A stretch of DNA of 64,000 bases, from the NCBI GenBank assembly GCA_963739645.1, contig CAVUBM010000079.1:124001-188000 (forward strand). The letters run 5' to 3'. Position numbers and translations under genes: made by a program. The notes under the pieces are model-generated. The model had not been told where the DNA came from, searched no databases, and worked only from the letters and a program-made list of their open reading frames with translations. This document shows positions 1-9,851 of the stretch, piece after piece; the first letter of the stretch is position 1; each line of letters starts with the position of its first letter. This stretch comes from JASHPR01 sp963739645 (lineage in GTDB: Bacteria > Actinomycetota > Actinomycetes > Streptosporangiales > Streptosporangiaceae).

Positions 1-1
1 T

Positions 2-145
2 GGACGTCAGGGGGATGCGCAGGCGAGTTCGGCTACTGCCGACCTCGGCCCGGGAAAGATACAGATCGAGTTCGCACCGCTGGATGACGGCCGGGACGAC
101 GGCGCGGACCTGGGCGCAGACGAGGAGGGACCCGATGGATATTGA
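2..145 (+). CDS. rimP: Ribosome maturation factor RimP, C-terminal end (partial)
   Basis: The window opens inside this gene and only the last 47 codons are present. The frame reads a low-complexity linker, then KIQIEF, then a short acidic tail and a TGA at 143-145. RimP proteins of actinobacteria end in a K-x-Q-x-EF strand followed by a variable tail, and rimP is the normal gene just upstream of nusA, so the call rests mainly on context. RimP assists assembly of the 30S ribosomal subunit. The stop lies inside the start of nusA (11-base overlap), indicating translational coupling. Confidence 0.72.
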   Translation, partial: GRQGDAQASSATADLGPGKIQIEFAPLDDGRDDGADLGADEEGPDGY

Positions 146-1107
146 CCTGAGCGTCCTGCGCAGCCTGGAAGCCGAGAAGGACATCTCGATGGACCTGGCC
201 ATCAAGGCCATCGAGGATGCGCTGCTCGTCGCCTATCACCGCACCGAGGGCGCGGCGGCCTCAGCGCGGGTCGAGGTCAACCGGAGCACCGGTCACGTGA
301 CCGTGTGGGCCGCGGAGACGGCCGAGGACGGCCCGGTGACCCGGGAGTACGACGACACGCCGGACGGCTTCGGCCGGATCGCCGCGACCACCGCCCGCCA
401 GGTCATCCTGCAGCGGCTGCGGGACGCCGAGGACGAGCTCACGTTCGGCGAGTACGCGGGCCGCGAGGGCGACATCGTGGCCGGCGTGATCCAGCAGGGC
501 AAGGACCCGCGGGCGGTCCTGGTCGACCTGGGCAAGCTGGAGGCGATCCTGCCGCCGACCGAGCAGGTGCCCGGCGAGCGCTACGTGCACGGCGAGCGGC
601 TGCGCTGCTACGTGCTGCACGTCCGCAAGGGCTACCGCGGGCCGTCGGTCACGCTGTCGCGCACCCATCCCAACCTGGTGCAAGAAGCTCTTCGCGCTGG
701 AGGTGCCCGAGATCGCCTCCGGCGCCGTGGAGATCGCCGCCATCGCCCGGGAGGCCGGGCACCGCAGCAAGATCGCGGTGATCTCGCACCAGCCGGGCGT
801 GAACGCCAAGGGCGCCTGCATCGGCCCGATGGGCAGCCGGGTCCGCAACGTCATGACCGAGCTGCACGGCGAGAAGATCGACATCGTCGACTACTCGCCG
901 GACCCGGCCGAGTTCGTGGCCCACGCGCTGTCGCCGGCCCGGGTCTCCCGGGTGATCGATCGTGGACGCCGCAGGCGCGGGTCGCGCAGGTGATCGTGCC
1001 CGACTACCAGCTCTCGCTGGCCATCGGCAAGGAGGGCCAGAACGCCCGGCTGGCCGCCCGGCTGACCGGCTGGCGGATCGACATCCAGGCCGGACACGCC
1101 CGGGTGA
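135..1107 (+). CDS. nusA: Transcription termination/antitermination protein NusA (frame-broken)
   Basis: NusA binds RNA polymerase and nascent RNA and controls pausing, termination and antitermination. The ATG at 135 opens MDIDLSVLRSLEAEK, the N-terminal polymerase-binding domain, followed by S1 and then KH domains (GVNAKGACIGPMGSRVR; VPDYQLSLAIGKEGQNARLA). The reading frame changes three times. A one-base insertion at about 681 interrupts NLV/KKLFALEVPE. A second change is near 955-985. A third is near 1086, where removing one base gives DIRPDTPG and a TGA at 1105-1107, a normal actinobacterial NusA ending. Without that correction the frame runs on as arginine-rich sequence. Identity is certain; the breaks are probably sequence errors because NusA is essential. 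The exact C-terminus is inferred. Confidence 0.88.
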
Positions 1108-1344
1108 CGCGCCGGCCGCGTCGGCGGGCCCGGAGGACGCGTGCCGGCGGCGGCCGGACCAGGCGAGGCGGCGGTCCGGCCGGATCGCCGCCGGCCGAGG
1201 GCGGGGCGGGAACCGCGCAGGACGCCGAGCTGGCCAGCGCGGTGAAGGGGACCGGTGAAGGGGGAATGGCGGGCGGGGCCCCTGGGCCTGGCAGGTACTG
1301 TGCCCGGTGCCCCAGATGCGCAAGCACTGTAAGCTTGGGCAGAG

Positions 1345-1635
1345 ATGGCCACGCGGTATCCGCAGCCTGCGTCGCGGCACGCGCCAGCGGTCCGGACGTG
1401 CGTGGGATGCGGAGTCCGTGCGGCCAAGTCCGACTTGCTTCGCCTGGTGGCAGCCGGGGACGAGATCGTTCCCGACGCACCGGCGCGGATGCCTGGCCGG
1501 GGTGCGTACCTGCATCTCAGCCAAGGATGCTTCGAGAAGGCGCAGCGCCGCCGGGCGTTCGCGCGGGCGCTGCGGCTGCCGGGACCACTTGGGACCGGCA
1601 GCCTCACCGAGTATCTTGGGCAGGCGGCTGTGTAG
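1345..1635 (+). CDS. ylxR: YlxR family (DUF448) RNA-binding protein
   Basis: A 96-residue protein between nusA and infB, the usual place for ylxR. The fold signature is visible: RTCVGCGVRAAKSDLLRLV near residues 17-35, then GRGAYLHLSQGCFEKA and a basic helix (RRRAFARAL). YlxR proteins bind RNA, and in some bacteria have been linked to RNase P and to transcription of translation genes. The start ATG at 1345 is preceded by a weak purine stretch. The frame is intact, unlike both neighbours. The 248 bases from here to infB hold no gene that I can see. Confidence 0.9.
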   Translation: MATRYPQPASRHAPAVRTCVGCGVRAAKSDLLRLVAAGDEIVPDAPARMPGRGAYLHLSQGCFEKAQRRRAFARALRLPGPLGTGSLTEYLGQAAV

Positions 1636-1883
1636 GTTGCGGCTGGGCAGTTCGCCGCAGGGCGGTGAGCTGCTGGAGTAACCGTCGGCCGGATACGGGC
1701 GAGGCGGGGCAGGGACAGATGGGCAGAGCCGTGGCGACGCGGCTCAGGAAGAGCAGGCTGAGATTGCGATGAGCGACCGATGAGCATGCGGCGATGAACA
1801 GCAGAGGCTGACGCCGGACGGAGCACGCGCTGCCCCGGCCGGCTGATGGGTCCGGCCGAGCCGGACCGAGTAGAGGGAGCGCA

Positions 1884-4800
1884 GTGGCGAAGGTCCGGGT
1901 ATACGAGCTCGCTAAGGAGTTCGGCGTAGAGAGCAAGGCCGTGATGGCCAAGCTCCAGGAAATGGGCGAGTTCGTGCGGTCGGCGTCCTCGACGATTGAG
2001 GCGCCGGTCGTCCGCAGGCTCAAGGAAGCGTTCGCGGCCCAGCAGCCGAGTCAGGCGCGGGCCGGGAAGTCCCAGGACGGCAGTCGCGGCGGCGCAGCCC
2101 GCCGCGGCGGCGAGCGCGCCCGCGGCGGCTACGGTGACGGCGGACGCCGGCGCCAGGGACGGCCAGGTCGGCACGAACGGCCGCAGCCCGGCCGCGCCCG
2201 TCGCCCCGGCGGCACCTGCGGAGCTCGCGGAGCCCGCGAGAGCCCCGCCGCCGACACGGCCGCAGGCCGCCCGCCGAGGCCCCGAGCCCGGCGCCGCCCG
2301 TGCCGTTCCCGCAGTCCCAGCCGGAAGCGCCTGCCGCGGCCGCTGCCGCCACCGGCGCCGGGCACCAGTGCGCCCGACCGCCCGGCCGCCGACGCGCCGC
2401 AGCCCGGGGCACCGCGCCCTGGCGCGCCCAGGCCCGGCGCTCCTGGCCGCACGCCAGCGGGCACGCCGGGCCCGCCGCGGCCCGGACCCCGTCCCGGCAA
2501 CAACCCGTTCAGCTCGACGGCGACCGGCATGGGATCGGCGCCGCGCGGTCCCCGGCCCGGCCAGCCCGGCGCCCAGGGCCCGGCGGGCGCAGGCAGCCCG
2601 GCGGCCTTCGCCGGGCCGCCCGGCTCCGGCCAGCCCTCCGCCCGGCCCGGTTCGCCCGCTGGTCCCCGGCCTGGTGGCTCGCGCTTCGCCGGCCGGCCCG
2701 GGCCCGGTCCCGGCGATGGGGCCCGGCCTGGTGGCCCGCGGCCCGGTGGGCCCCGGCCCAGCCCGAGCAGCATGCCACCGCGGCCGGTCGGCGGCGGCCG
2801 GGGGCCCGGCGGCGGCTTCGCCGGCTCCGGCGGCGGTCCTGGCGGCCGCGGCGGTCCCGGCACGAGCACCCGCCCCGGCGGCGGCGGCCCCGGTGGCCGC
2901 GGCGGCCCGGGTGGTGGCGGCCGGCCCGCGCGGCGGCGGCGCAGGCGGCGGCCAGCGGCCCGGCATGGGCCCGCCCCGCCCCGGCGGCGGCGGCCGCGGC
3001 CGGAGCGGCACGCAGGGCGCCTTCGGGCGGCCTGGCGGACGCCCGTCGCGGGGCCGGAAGTCGAAGAAGCAGCGGCGTCAGGAGTTCGACAACATGCAGG
3101 CGCCGTCGATCGGCGGCGTGCAGGTCCCGCGCGGGAACGGGCAGGTGATCCGGCTGTCGCGCGGTGCGTCGCTGAGCGACTTCGCTGACAAGATCGGCGT
3201 GAACCCGGCCTCGCTGGTGCAGGTGCTCTTCCACCTGGGCGAGATGGTGACCGCCACCCAGTCGGTCAACGACGAGACACTGCAGCTGCTCGGCGCCGAG
3301 CTGAACTACACGGTCCAGGTCGTCTCGCCGGAGGAAGAGGACAGGGAGCTCCTCGAGGCCTTCGACATCGAGTTCGGCGAGGACGAGGGCGACGAGGGTG
3401 ACCTGGTGGCCCGGCCGCCGGTGGTGACCGTGATGGGTCATGTCGACCACGGCAAGACCAAGCTGCTCGACGCGATCCGGCACACGAACCTGGTGGCGCA
3501 CGAGGCCGGCGGAATCACCCAGCACATCGGCGCGTACCAGGTCAACACCAAGGTCGACGGCCAGGAACGGAAGATCACCTTCATCGACACCCCCGGTCAC
3601 GAGGCGTTCACCGCCATGCGGGCCCGCGGAGCCGAGACGACCGACCTGGTCGTGCTCGTCGTGGCCGCGGACGACGGCGTGAAGCCGCAGACCACCGAGG
3701 CGCTCAACCACGCCCAGGCGGCCGGTGTGCCGATCGTGGTGGCGGTCAACAAGATCGACAAGGAGGGCGCCGACCCGGCCAGGGTCCGGGCCCAGCTCAC
3801 CGAGTACGGCCTGGTGGCCGAGGAGTTCGGCGGCCAGAACCTGTTCGTCGACGTCTCCGCCCGGCAGGGCATCGGCATCGACGACCTGCTCGAGGCGATC
3901 GTGCTGACCGCGGACGCCGAGCTCGACCTGCGCGCCAACCCCGACCAGCAGGCGCAGGGCGTGGCGATCGAGGCGCACCTGGACAAGGGCCGCGGGCCGG
4001 TCGCGACCGTGCTCGTGCAGCGCGGCACGCTCCGGGTGGGCGACTCGATCGTCTGCGGCGAGGCGTTCGGCCGCGTGCGGGCCATGCTGGACGAGAACAA
4101 CGACCAGGTCGGCGAGGCACCCCCGTCCCGGCCGGTGCAGGTGCTCGGCCTCACCGCGGTGCCCGGCGCCGGCGACAGCTTCCTGGTGGTCGACGACGAC
4201 CGGGTGGCCAGGCAGATCGCCGAGCGGCGCGAGGCCAGGGAGCGCAGCGCGATGTTCGCCCAGCGGCGGCCGCGGGTCACGCTCGAGGACCTGGAGTCGG
4301 CGCTCAAGTCCGGCGAGCGCGAAGAGCTGCTGCTGATCATCAAGGGCGACGTGTCCGGTTCGGTCGAGGCCCTGGAAGACGCGCTGATCCAGCTCGACGT
4401 GGGCGAGGAGGTGACCCTGCGGGTCATCGGCCGCGGCGTCGGCGCGATCACCCAGGACGACGTCAACCTGGCCATCGCCTCCGAGGCCGTGATCATCGGC
4501 TTCAACGTCCGGCCCGCAGGCCGGGCGGGTGAGCTGGCCCAGCGCGAGGGCGTGGACATCCGCTACTACTCGGTGATCTACCAGGCCATCGAGGAAGTCG
4601 AGGCCGCGCTCAAGGGCATGCTGAAGCCGATCTTCGAGGAAGCCCAGCTGGGCACCGCGGAGGTCCGGGAGATCTTCCGGGTGCCGCGGGTCGGCAACGT
4701 GGCCGGCTGCATCGTCCGGTCCGGCACGATCACCCGCAACAGCAAGGCGCGCCTGGTCCGCGACGGCGTCGTGGTCTCGGACAACCTCACCGTGGACTCG

Positions 4801-4932
4801 CTGCGCCGGTTCAAGGACGACGCGACCGAGGTCCGTGAGGGCTTCGAGTGCGGTATCGGCGTCGGCTACAACGACATCCAGATCGGCGACGTGATCGAGA
4901 CGTTCGAGATGCGGGAGAAGCCGCGCAGCTGA
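1884..4932 (+). CDS. infB: Translation initiation factor IF-2 (frame-broken in the linker)
   Basis: IF-2 is the GTPase that places initiator tRNA on the 30S subunit. The GTG at 1884 starts MAKVRVYELAKEFGVESKAV, the N-terminal IF2N domain. A long Pro/Gly/Ala/Arg linker follows, containing the actinobacterial RPGNNPFSS motif near 2500. After a second IF2N domain (GGVQVPRGNGQVIRLSRGAS) comes the GTPase: GHVDHGKTK (G1), GGITQHIGAYQV (G2), DTPGHEAF (G3) and NKID (G4), then domains II-IV to the stop at 4932. The N-terminus and the GNNPFSS stretch share one frame, while the GTPase lies in another. There is a break near 2930 in GC-rich glycine codons, and probably a compensating pair at about 2090-2340. 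The linker length is therefore uncertain. Confidence 0.93.
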
Positions 4933-5023
4933 GGCACGGGTGCCCGCGCACGATGCGCGGGCACCGTGCCTGGCGCACTGTGCGTAATGCACACCGCAAC
5001 AGCCAGCTGGCGAAGGAGCCGCC

Positions 5024-5321
5024 GTGTACGTGGGCGCCCTGACCCTGGACGTGCTGCTCGGCGACGTACGGTCGCTGAAGCAGAAGCGCTCCGAGGTCCG
5101 GCCGCTGATCGCCGAGGTGCACCGGCGGTTCCCCGGGACGTCCGTGGCCGAGACCGGCCACCTGGACGCTGCACCGGCGGACAGAGATCGGTATCGCGGT
5201 GGTTGCCTCGACGGCGGCGCACGCCGTCGAGGTCCTCGAGGCCTGCGAGCGCTTCGTCGCGGGGCGGCCCGAGATCGAGCTGCTGTCGGCCCGGCAGCGG
5301 CTGTTCACCGAGGAGGAGTGA
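5024..5321 (+). CDS. DUF503 (YlxP-like) family protein (frame-broken)
   Basis: A small protein of the DUF503 family, usually found between infB and rbfA; its function is poorly defined. The GTG at 5024 gives MYVGALTLDVLLGDVRSLKQ, followed by KRSEVRPLIAEVHRRF and VAETGHLD, all typical. At about 5168 one extra base shifts the frame. Reading on in the next frame restores LHRRTEIGIAVVAST and ends FTEEE at a TGA at 5319-5321, 7 bases before rbfA. A ribosome-binding site (AAGGAG) lies ahead of the start. The break is probably a sequencing error. Confidence 0.82.
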
Positions 5322-5328
5322 GGGAGCC

Positions 5329-5862
5329 ATGGACGCAGCCCGGGCCCGCCGGCTGAGCGAGGCGATAGCGCAGATCGTGGCCGAGATGCTGGAGCGGCGG
5401 ATCAAGGACCCGCGGCTCGGGTTCGTCACGATCACCGAGGCCCGGGTCACCGGGGACCTGCGCGAGGCGACGGTGTTCTACACCGTGTACGGCTCCGAGG
5501 AGGAACGCGCGGCGTCGGCCGCGGCGCTGGCCAGCGCCACCGGCCTGATCCGGTCCGAGGTCGGCAGGCAGACCGGCATCAAGCACACCCCGTCGATCAC
5601 CTTCGAGCCGGACACCGTGCCCGACACGGCCAGGAACATCGAGGAGCTCGTGGCCAAGGCCCGGGTGGCGGACGCGGCCGTCGCTGCCGCGCGGGAAGGC
5701 GCCGAGCCGGCCGGCGACCCCGACCCGTACCGGGTCCCCGCCGAGTCCGATCCCGGCGAGGAAGCCGACGACGATCCCGGGGACGGCCCCGGCGGGGCAC
5801 GCGGCCCTCTGGGCGATTACCCGGCGGCTGGTGACGGCCGCGCGAGATACTCACGCTCGTGA
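5329..5862 (+). CDS. rbfA: 30S ribosome-binding factor RbfA
   Basis: RbfA binds the free 30S subunit and helps mature the 5' end of 16S rRNA. The KH-like core is clear: ARARRLSEAIAQIVAEMLER at the N-terminus, KDPRLGFVTITEARVTGDLR, then ATVFYTVYGSEEER and VGRQTGIKHTPSITFEPD. At 177 residues it is longer than typical RbfA (about 120-150) because of an acidic C-terminal tail rich in D, E, P and G, common in actinobacteria. GGGAGCC sits ahead of the ATG. The stop overlaps the GTG of the next gene (GTGA), indicating translational coupling. Confidence 0.93.
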   Translation: MDAARARRLSEAIAQIVAEMLERRIKDPRLGFVTITEARVTGDLREATVFYTVYGSEEERAASAAALASATGLIRSEVGRQTGIKHTPSITFEPDTVPDTARNIEELVAKARVADAAVAAAREGAEPAGDPDPYRVPAESDPGEEADDDPGDGPGGARGPLGDYPAAGDGRARYSRS

Positions 5863-6967
5863 CAGCCGAGCGCGCACCGTCTGGTCGCCCACCTGCAGGC
5901 GCTGCGGACCCGGAGGCCGGGGCACCCGGCGGCGGCCTGCGCGCCCCTGATCTTGAGACCGAATGGGCGCGGGCGATCAAGGCGCTCGACGGGGCGGCCG
6001 AGATCTGCCTGGCCTGCCACATCCGGCCGGACGGGGACGCGCTCGGCTCGATGCTCGCGGTGGCCCAGGCGCTGCGTGCGCGGGGCGCCGGGGAACGCCC
6101 GCCCGGCTCGGCCCCGCCCCGCATCGTCGCCTCGTTCGGCGAGCTGCCGCTGCGGATCCCGCGCATCCTGCGCTTCCTCCCGGGCACCGAGCTGCTCAGC
6201 CCGCCGGACGCCGTTCCGGACCGGCCGCAGGTCATGGTGACCTTCGACGCGGCCAGCGCGGACCGGCTCGGGATGCTGGAGGCCGCCGCCGCCCGCGCGG
6301 AGGAGCTGATCGTCCTCGATCATCACGCGTCCAACACCAGCTTCGGGACCGTGAACCTCATCGACCCGGCCGCCGCCGCGACCGCCGTGCTCGCGTACGA
6401 GCTGATCGGCAGGCTGGGCGTCCCGGTCACCCGGGATATCGCGCTCGGCCTGTACGCCGGCCTGGTCACCGACACCGGCTCGTTCCGGTACTCGAACACC
6501 TCCCCGCGAGGTGCACCTGCTCGCGGCCCGGCTGCTCGAGACCGGCATCGACCCGGGCGGGGTCGCGCACGAGCTCTGGGACCGCGCCCCGTTCGGCTTC
6601 CTGGGGCTGCTCTCGGCGGTGCTCGGCCGGGCGCGGCTCGAGCCGGCCTGCCGCGGACGGCTTCGGGCTGGTCTGGACCACGGTGACCCGCGACGACCGG
6701 GCGGCGCACGGGCTGCCGTTCGAGGCCGCCGAGTCGGTCATCGACGTGGTGCGGCGCACCGACGAGGCCGATGTCGCCGTGGTGCTCAAGGAAGACGACG
6801 ACGGCCGGTGGCAGGTGTCGACCAGGTCCAAGGGCACGGCGAACGTCGGGCGCGCGTGCGTGGCGCTGGGCGGCGGCGGGCATCCCCTGGCCGCCGGGTT
6901 CACCGCCCAGGGCACGGCCGCCGACGTCATGGCCGCGCTGCGGCGGCAGCTCGCCGCCGGCCGGTGA
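5859..6967 (+). CDS. DHH/DHHA1 phosphoesterase, NrnA-like (frame-broken)
   Basis: A bifunctional oligoribonuclease / pAp phosphatase of the DHH family, degrading short RNA oligomers and 3'-phosphoadenosine phosphates. Motifs: HIRPDGDALGS (metal ligands) near residue 53, VLDHHASN (DHH) near 150, LVTDTGSFRYSNT, and the DHHA1 substrate motif GGGGHPLAAGF near the C-terminus. The frame breaks at about 6505 and about 6650; between them EVHLLAARLLETGIDPGG is read in a different frame. The GTG start overlaps the rbfA stop, and the TGA at 6965-6967 overlaps the truB start, so the three genes form a tightly packed operon. Confidence 0.86.
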
Positions 6968-7895
6968 CCGCGGCGTCGCCGGGCGAGCACCGCCAGCGGG
7001 CTGGTCATCGTCGACAAGCCATCCGGCTGGACCTCGCACGACGTCGTGGCCCGCATCCGCCGCCTGGCCGGGACCCGCCGCGTCGGGCATGCGGGCACGC
7101 TGGACCCGATGGCGACCGGGGTGCTGGTGGTCGGGGTGGAGAAGGCCACCCGGCTGCTCGGCCACCTCGCGCTCACCGAGAAGGAGTACACCGGCACGAT
7201 CCGGCTCGGCCAGGCGACCGATACCGACGACGCCGAGGGCGAGATCATCGCCGAGGCCCCGGCGGCCGGCGTCTCCGCACCGGCGCTGCGCACCGCCGCG
7301 GCCGCGCTCACCGGCGAGATCCAGCAGGTCCCGCCCGGTTTCAGCGCCATCAAGGTGGCCGGGCAGCGCGCCTACCGGCTGGCCAGGGACGGCACCGCCC
7401 CGGAGCTGGCGGCCGAGGGCCGTCACGGTCCGGGCCTTCGTCATCGAGGCCGTGCGGCCGCTCGGCGCCGTCCAGGACGTCGACGTGACAGTGGTCTGCT
7501 CCAGCGGGACCTACATCCGGGCGCTGGCCCGGGACCTGGGCGCGGCGCTGGGCGTGGGCGGGCACCTCACCGCGCTGCGGCGCACCCGGGTGGGGCCGTA
7601 CGAGCTCAGCTCCGCGCGGACGCTGGACCAGCTCGAGGCGTCGTTCGAGGTCATCCCCCTGGCCGCGGCCGCGGCCGCGGCCTTCCCGCGCCGGGACCTG
7701 ACCGAGGACGAGGCGCGCCTGGTCGCGCACGGCGGCAGGCTGCCGGGCGGCCGGGGATGCGCCAGCGGCTCCGCCAGGGCCGGACACGCCGGCGCGCCGG
7801 CCCGGTCGCGGCGTTCGCCCCGGATGGCTCGCTGATCGCGCTGCTCACCGAGGAGGGCGGCGCAGGCCAGGCCGCTCACCGTCTTCGTGCCCTGA
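6964..7895 (+). CDS. truB: tRNA pseudouridine(55) synthase TruB (frame-broken)
   Basis: TruB makes pseudouridine 55 in the tRNA T-loop. The GTG at 6964 overlaps the previous stop (GTGA) and begins MTAASPGE. After a frame change near 6990 the frame reads LVIVDKPSGWTSHDVV, RRVGHAGTLDPMATGVLVV (catalytic Asp in GTLDP) and EKEYTGTIRLGQATDTDD. A second change near 7425 leads into VTVVCSSGTYIRALARDLG, the C-terminal part of the catalytic domain. A third near 7775-7860 leads to VAAFAPDGSLIALL and, by the usual actinobacterial ending ARPLTVFVP, a TGA at 7893-7895. That end is inferred; an alternative frame stays open to 8041. Confidence 0.86.
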
Positions 7896-8141
7896 CCTGC
7901 CCCTGGCCCGCCTGCACCCGCCATCCGGCAGCGCCTGCGCCAGCGCAACCGACAGCGCCTGCGCCAGCCACGGTTCCGGTTTTTCGCCCAGCTCGCCGCG
8001 TCCAGCGGCAAGCCGCCGCCGATCGCCCGCCAGTAGATTGAGCAGCAGCGCACACCGGGACGGCTTAACCCAGTCCTGAACGCCGGGCATGCGTCGCCGA
8101 AATTCCGGTCGCTGCGGACCGACCGGGGGAAGGATCCGTAC

Positions 8142-9092
8142 ATGCACCGCTGGCAGGGCCTGCACGACGTGCCGGACGGCTGGGGTCGCTCCGTGGTCAC
8201 GATCGGCGTCTTCGATGGCGTGCACCGGGGCCATCAGCGCGTCGTCGGCCGGGCCGTCGAGGTGGCGGCGCAGCTCGCGCTGCCGGTGGTGGTGGTCACC
8301 TTCGACCCGCATCCTGACGAGGTGGTCCGGCCCGGGTCCCACCCGCCGTTCCTGTCCACGGCCAGGCGGCGCGCCGGGCTGCTGGCCGGGATGGGCGCCG
8401 ACGCGGTCTGCGTGCTGCCGTTCACCAGCGAGTTCTCGCGCCTGGGGCCGGATGAGTTCGTGCGGACCGTGCTCGTGGACCGGCTGCACGCGGCGCGGGT
8501 GGTGGTCGGAGAGGACTTCCGGTTCGGCCACCGAGCCGCGGGCGACGTCGCGCTGCTCGCCCAGCTGGGCGAGAAGTACGACTTCACCGCCGAGGGGGTG
8601 CCGCTGCTGGCCGATGACGGCGTCACGATCTCGTCGAGCGAGATCAGGGAGCGGCTCGCGGCCGGGGACGTGGCGGGCGCCGCGCGCGACCTGGGACGTC
8701 CGCACCGGGTCGAGGGAGTGGTGGTGCGGGGCCAGCAGCGCGGCAGGTCGCTCGGCTTCCCCACGGCCAACCTGGAGACGCTGCCGCACACCGCCATCCC
8801 GGCCGACGGCATCTACGCGGGCTGGCTCACCAGCCTGGACGCTGGCGGCGCCGAGCGGGACCGCTGGCCGGCCGCGATCTCGGTCGGCACGAACCCTACC
8901 TTCGACGGCCAGGAGCGCACGGTCGAGGCCTATGCGCTGGACCGCGACGACCTCGACCTGTACGGCGCGCACGTCGCGGTGGACTTCGTGGCCAGGCTCC
9001 GCGGCATGGTCAGGTTCGACTCCGTCGCCGACCTCATCGACCAGATGCACCGCGACGTCGATGAGGCCCGCGCGGTGACCGGCGCCGGATAA
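8142..9092 (+). CDS. ribF: Bifunctional riboflavin kinase/FMN adenylyltransferase RibF
   Basis: Converts riboflavin to FMN and then FAD. The N-terminal nucleotidyltransferase domain shows GVFDGVHRGHQ near residue 22, TFDPHPDEVV near 50, VGEDFRFGHRAAGD near 122 and SSSEIRERL near 165. The C-terminal kinase domain begins near 185 with RGRSLGFPTANLE and contains GIYAGWL and SVGTNPTF. At 316 residues it is full length with an intact frame. The ATG at 8142 follows a GGGGGAAGGATCC stretch. It sits between truB and rpsO as in many actinobacteria. The 246 bases before it hold no convincing gene (see findings for one weak minus-strand frame). Confidence 0.95.
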   Translation: MHRWQGLHDVPDGWGRSVVTIGVFDGVHRGHQRVVGRAVEVAAQLALPVVVVTFDPHPDEVVRPGSHPPFLSTARRRAGLLAGMGADAVCVLPFTSEFSRLGPDEFVRTVLVDRLHAARVVVGEDFRFGHRAAGDVALLAQLGEKYDFTAEGVPLLADDGVTISSSEIRERLAAGDVAGAARDLGRPHRVEGVVVRGQQRGRSLGFPTANLETLPHTAIPADGIYAGWLTSLDAGGAERDRWPAAISVGTNPTFDGQERTVEAYALDRDDLDLYGAHVAVDFVARLRGMVRFDSVADLIDQMHRDVDEARAVTGAG

Positions 9093-9152
9093 CAACCACG
9101 CTGGGTAAGCTGCGATGGCGTCTTGACCTTGCGGGCGTGATATCTTGAAGTG

Positions 9153-9171
9153 CGCCGGTGTATCACCGGTG
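9153..9171 (+). promoter_or_regulatory. Hairpin in the ribF-rpsO intergenic region
   Basis: A perfect 6-bp stem CCGGTG/CACCGG with a three-base loop (TAT) at 9155-9169, extended by a G-U and a C-G pair to 9153-9171. It lies 60 bases after ribF and about 130 bases ahead of rpsO, within the likely rpsO leader. It could end ribF transcripts or act in the S15 leader, since S15 mRNA leaders are often autoregulated in other bacteria. There is no U tract, so the role is open. Confidence 0.4.
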
Positions 9172-9300
9172 GGGCCTGCTGCGCCCTCAGGCGGCGGCCC
9201 GCGGGATCCGCGTAGCGTAAGCTCTCGCCGAACCCGTGCCCGAAACGGCGTCGATCGCCCGGACGGGCAGCATACTGACCAGTTCCAGCAAGGGAGCAAC

Positions 9301-9570
9301 GTGCCGCTCGAGACCGCAGTGAAGAAGGAGATCATCGCCGGGCACGCGACTAGTGAGGGTGACACCGGTTCGCCGGAGGTCCAGGTCGCGCTGCTGACTC
9401 GGCGGATCCAGGAGCTTACCGAGCACCTCAAGGTGCACAAGCACGATCACCACAGCCGCCGCGGGCTGTTGCTGCTCGTCGGCCGCCGCCGGCGGCTGCT
9501 GCAGTACCTGTCCAGAAAGGACATCGCCCGCTACCGCGCGCTGATCGAAAAGCTCGGCCTGCGCAGGTAG
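9301..9570 (+). CDS. rpsO: 30S ribosomal protein S15
   Basis: An 89-residue S15, a primary 16S rRNA-binding protein of the 30S platform. The GTG at 9301 is chosen because it gives the conserved length and N-terminus (MPLETAVKKEII) and is preceded by AAGGGAGC. Typical motifs follow: GDTGSPEVQVALLTRRIQEL, HLKVHKHDHHSRRGLLLLVG and RRRLLQYLSRKD. Its open frame extends upstream to 9145 without homology. The next gene is pnp, giving the conserved rpsO-pnp pair. Confidence 0.96.
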   Translation: MPLETAVKKEIIAGHATSEGDTGSPEVQVALLTRRIQELTEHLKVHKHDHHSRRGLLLLVGRRRRLLQYLSRKDIARYRALIEKLGLRR

Positions 9571-9761
9571 GTTGGGCTGAGCCGCCCGCGGGCCCACGCC
9601 CGGCAGGCGGACAACTGAATACCAACGAAGAAGAACAAGTCCCGCGGCCCCGGCCCCAGGAGCGCTCTGGCGCCCAAAGAGCCGGTCCTCGGTAGTGGTT
9701 CTCGGGCCGTGGATGGACGCGCACGTGGCGCAGTCCACCCGGGCCGGGGGCTTCGATCGAA

Positions 9762-9797
9762 GACCGGCCGGCAGCCAGCCCGGCCATACGGCCGGTC
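9762..9797 (+). promoter_or_regulatory. rpsO-pnp intergenic hairpin, candidate RNase III/PNPase control site
   Basis: A perfect 9-bp inverted repeat, GACCGGCCG at 9762-9770 and CGGCCGGTC at 9789-9797, with an 18-base loop, lies 54 bases ahead of pnp. In Streptomyces and Escherichia coli, hairpins in pnp leaders are cut by RNase III, and the cut leader mediates PNPase autoregulation. Position and stem fit that model; the role here is inferred from those systems. Confidence 0.55.
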
Positions 9798-9851
9798 CGT
9801 GCTCCACCGGTGGCGGGCTGACGCGGGACCTCAGTCAAGGAGGTCTCACCC

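Noticed and set aside
891..3011. 706-codon minus-strand frame across nusA-infB
   Set aside because: Pro/Ala/Arg/Gly-only composition; product of GC-rich low-complexity DNA opposite the IF-2 linker.
2509..4992. 827-codon minus-strand open frame over infB
   Set aside because: It is the antisense shadow of the IF-2 GTPase coding frame, with no domain resemblance and His/Asp-rich shadow composition.
9123..9145. TTGACC and TATCTT as a rpsO promoter
   Set aside because: The spacing is only 12 bases, too short for a standard sigma-70-type promoter.
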